Shown here in pieces: positions 7,610 through 9,767 of a stretch of DNA of 9,767 nucleotides. Under the pieces are notes generated by a model, which saw nothing but the letters and a program-made list of their open reading frames with translations, searched no databases and was not told the origin of the DNA. The translations under genes were made by a program, and so were the position numbers. Position 1 is the first letter of the stretch, and each line of letters begins with the position of its first letter. The stretch is taken from positions 1 to 9,767 of the forward strand of contig VFKY01000135.1 of assembly GCA_009885275.1 (NCBI GenBank). The letters are read 5' to 3'. Source of the stretch: Verrucomicrobiota bacterium (lineage in GTDB: Bacteria > Verrucomicrobiota > Verrucomicrobiia > Verrucomicrobiales > Verrucomicrobiaceae).

Positions 7610-9142
7610 ATGAACCAAGGACGCACCCCACTTTATAGATCTCTCACGCGCGCCATGCAACTGGCTGGCCCTGCCGTGTCAGATAAAACCCGACGGAACT
7701 TCCTAAAAATCGCAGCGGCATCGGGCGTGGCAGCCCTCACGGGTCTTGGTAGCGCCAAAGATGCAAAAAAAATCGGCGGCCCAGTCGCTGTAGTTGGTGG
7801 AGGCATCGCCGGCTTAACCGCAGCCCATCGATTGATGAAAGCTGGAGTCGAAGTGCATCTTTATGAAATGCAAAACCGCTTTGGGGGCCGCATGCTCACC
7901 AAACGCAACTTCAACAAAGAGGGCATGTTTGTCGAACTCGGCGGCGAGTTGGTAGACTCCAATCATAAAGATTTGATTAAACTCGCCAAAGAACTTGGTG
8001 TTGAATTACAGAATCTCAAAAAGGGTGAAGACGGTTTGGATTACTACTATTTCAACGGGAAGACTTACACCGACCACGATGTCATTCCAGCCATCGCACC
8101 GCTCATGAATCAAATCGCCTCTGATGCCGACGGGCTCTATGACGATAAGGATGCGTTTACCGATAAAGCGCGAAAGCTCGATAACATCAGCCTTAAAAAC
8201 TATCTCAAAACAGCAGGCTCAGGAGTCGAGGACTGGGTGATCAAGCTAATCGAAACGGCCTATGTACCGGAATTCGGGTTGGATTCGCATCTTCAGTCTT
8301 GTTTGAACATGGTAGATTTTATCAATCCCGTTACTAAAAAAGGATTTGAGATCTTTGGTGACAGTGATGAAGCCATTCGCATCAAAGGGGGAAGCGACAC
8401 CTTGTCGACCGCTGTTTTTGAAACGATAAAAAATGGAGTGAGCGTCCGACCTGGGCATCAACTGATCCGCATCTCGGAAATAGGTGCCAAACACAAATTA
8501 ACTTTTAACACCAAAGATGGCACCGTAGCGCCTACTTATGATCATGTGATCATGACGATACCCTTCTCGGTTTTACGCACTATCAACGGGATTGATAGCC
8601 TACGCCTGACCAGTGAAAAAATGCGCTCCATTAATAAAATGGGATTTGGCACAAACGTAAAAATTATGGCTGGATTCGTTGACCGGTCTTGGAGGAATCC
8701 TTTGGGGAAAGGTAAATCGTTCTGCAATGGCAGTGTGTTTACGGACAAATCATTCCAGACGACATGGGAGACAAGCCGAGGACAGGAAGGCACAAGCGGT
8801 ATCATTACCAACTTCATGGGCGGCTCCCCTGCGGAAAACTATCAGCCAGATTACCTTAATAAATTCCTTAAAGAAGCGTCGGCCTTGTTTCCTGGATTAA
8901 GTACAAAATTCGACGGTAACAAAGCCGTGATGAACTGGCCTAAGGTAAATACCATAAGAGCCAGCTATAGTTGTCCTCTCGTCGGGCAATATACCTGGGT
9001 CTATCAAGCTGCAGCCACGACAGAGTGCGAGGGCCGCCTGCTCTTTGCCGGTGAACATACCAGCTTTGAGTCGCCAGGTTATATGAACGGTGCTGTCGAA
9101 TCCGGTAATCGGGTAGCAAATGAGTTGCTAGGTGTGGGCTAG
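7610..9142 (+). CDS. Flavin monoamine oxidase family protein, Tat-exported
   Basis: FAD-dependent amine oxidoreductase of 510 residues (PF01593-type fold). Family members oxidise primary or secondary amines or amino acids to imines, usually reducing oxygen to peroxide. The N-terminus has a twin-arginine signal, KTRRNFLKIAAASG (26-39), after an unusually long 28-residue leader, so FAD would be loaded before export to the periplasm. The FAD Rossmann motif VVGGGIAGLTAAHRL (61-75) is followed by ribose-binding Glu86 in YEMQNRFGGRM (85-95). Lys351 in GFGTNVKIM (345-353) matches the conserved family lysine that meets the flavin N5 through water. The C-terminal FAD motif LLFAGEHTSFESPGYMNGA (477-495) and the preceding SCPLVGQYTW (454-463) resemble Tat-exported bacterial monoamine oxidases. 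Substrate cannot be read. It is divergent from the DUF1553 operon and ends one base from the convergent propeller gene. ATG at 7610 is the only start that keeps a normal leader. Met16 is an alternative. Confidence 0.88.
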   Translation: MNQGRTPLYRSLTRAMQLAGPAVSDKTRRNFLKIAAASGVAALTGLGSAKDAKKIGGPVAVVGGGIAGLTAAHRLMKAGVEVHLYEMQNRFGGRMLTKRNFNKEGMFVELGGELVDSNHKDLIKLAKELGVELQNLKKGEDGLDYYYFNGKTYTDHDVIPAIAPLMNQIASDADGLYDDKDAFTDKARKLDNISLKNYLKTAGSGVEDWVIKLIETAYVPEFGLDSHLQSCLNMVDFINPVTKKGFEIFGDSDEAIRIKGGSDTLSTAVFETIKNGVSVRPGHQLIRISEIGAKHKLTFNTKDGTVAPTYDHVIMTIPFSVLRTINGIDSLRLTSEKMRSINKMGFGTNVKIMAGFVDRSWRNPLGKGKSFCNGSVFTDKSFQTTWETSRGQEGTSGIITNFMGGSPAENYQPDYLNKFLKEASALFPGLSTKFDGNKAVMNWPKVNTIRASYSCPLVGQYTWVYQAAATTECEGRLLFAGEHTSFESPGYMNGAVESGNRVANELLGVG

Positions 9143-9143
9143 T

Positions 9144-9767
9144 TCACGGCGCACGCAGATCATAGCAAAGGATGCGTTGACCCGTTTTCCCTCGGACCTG
9201 TTCTTCGTAATTTTGCATAACATAGAGTAATCCATTTCGTACAGCGGGCAGACACCAAGTATGCGGCGCATAAAAAAGCTGGGTTCGAGCCTCTATCTTG
9301 CAGTCTTCAGGAGAAAGATTTAGCCAGAGTAAGCTACCCAATTCACCGAGACAAAGACATCTGCCATCCACCATGAGCAGACTTGCCCGCTGCACATTCA
9401 GGGCCGCTGGCTTTCCGGGGTTCAATTCCGCATCCTCCCATGACAGGTCCTTGCGCCACTGCTCCACTCCAGTGTCGGCACTGACACAAACGAGTCGGGC
9501 GATGCGCTCGGTCTCACCATCAATGGCATAAAGGTACCCATCTTTGTAGAGAGGGTTCATCCAATGAATCGCTAACTTCTTGGATCGCCATATCTCTTTG
9601 GCTTTAAGTTTATCATCAAACTCCAGCATCACTCCACCGATCGGACGGCCTTTCGGGTAGGCCGTACTGATGAATACGCGATTCTTTTCAGCAATGACAA
9701 CAGGTGAAGTCGCGTTGACCGAAATATGATCGTCTGCACGCCATGGAAAACGATCATGCACGGTGCC
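9144..9767 (-). CDS. PQQ-like beta-propeller repeat protein, C-terminal part (5' end outside window)
   Basis: C-terminal portion of a PQQ-like (PF13360-type) beta-propeller. At least 207 codons are open to the right edge, so the gene is cut. The first GTG, at 9759-9761, is probably internal: the frame continues upstream of it, and RFPWRADDHISVNATSP (4-20, counted from that GTG) is a mid-protein blade in this family. Propeller signatures include RVFISTAY (28-35), DGYLYAIDGE (74-83), CVSADTGVEQWRKDLSW (92-108), a typical repeat with A-D-T-G and Trp, then VDGRCLCLGELGSLLWLNL (131-149) and NGLLYVMQN (176-184). Such proteins in planctomycete-like bacteria are usually exported. Despite the name, many bind no PQQ and serve as scaffolds or in outer-membrane assembly or quinoprotein roles, so no enzymatic activity is claimed. 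The stop at 9144-9146 leaves one base to the convergent oxidase. Confidence 0.8.
   Translation of the reverse strand, partial: GTVHDRFPWRADDHISVNATSPVVIAEKNRVFISTAYPKGRPIGGVMLEFDDKLKAKEIWRSKKLAIHWMNPLYKDGYLYAIDGETERIARLVCVSADTGVEQWRKDLSWEDAELNPGKPAALNVQRASLLMVDGRCLCLGELGSLLWLNLSPEDCKIEARTQLFYAPHTWCLPAVRNGLLYVMQNYEEQVRGKTGQRILCYDLRAP

Noticed and set aside
9759..9761. GTG as the start of the propeller gene
   Set aside because: The frame stays open to the window edge, and the following residues correspond to a mid-protein blade, so the true start is outside the window.
1..9767. Mobile element, CRISPR array, defence system or tRNA
   Set aside because: No transposase, integrase, nuclease, regularly spaced repeat or tRNA-like fold was seen; genes are housekeeping or family-typical.

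Overview
The window looks like chromosome from a Verrucomicrobiota-type bacterium, or a close relative in the Planctomycetota–Lentisphaerota group. The main reason is the paired arrangement of a large PSCyt1–DUF1549–DUF1553 protein and a Tat-exported DUF1501 protein, a combination known mainly from that superphylum. Base composition is moderate, near 50% GC by eye. None of the five visible start codons has a convincing Shine-Dalgarno sequence. I see no tRNA, rRNA, CRISPR array, insertion sequence or phage gene.

Layout. (1) Positions 1-1304, plus strand: the last 18 codons of an unidentified gene, then bioF, a biotin-synthesis enzyme. The 13-base gap suggests a biotin operon continuing to the left. 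(2) Positions 1191-2561, minus strand: a GT4-type glycosyltransferase of the WcaL-like exopolysaccharide group. It converges on bioF, and the two reading frames overlap by 114 bases. (3) Positions 2562-2796: a gap without a gene. (4) Positions 2797-7441, minus strand: a two-gene operon, first the 1035-residue PSCyt1–DUF1549–DUF1553 protein, then the 488-residue DUF1501 protein. The 70-base spacer between them holds two small perfect hairpins. (5) Positions 7442-7609: an AT-rich divergent control region with overlapping inverted repeats. (6) Positions 7610-9142, plus strand: a Tat-exported flavin amine oxidase. (7) Positions 9144-9767, minus strand: the C-terminal part of a PQQ-like beta-propeller protein that runs off the right edge and ends one base from the oxidase stop codon.

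How they fit. The left third is ordinary metabolism (biotin) and surface polysaccharide assembly. The right two thirds encode proteins that all appear to act outside the cytoplasm: a predicted c-type haem protein, a Tat-exported DUF1501 protein, a Tat-exported flavoenzyme and a propeller of a class usually exported. A shared role in periplasmic oxidation or polymer breakdown is an attractive inference, but the sequence does not prove it. The features most worth a second look are this exported set, the shared divergent control region, the tandem hairpins and the long antisense overlap between bioF and the glycosyltransferase.
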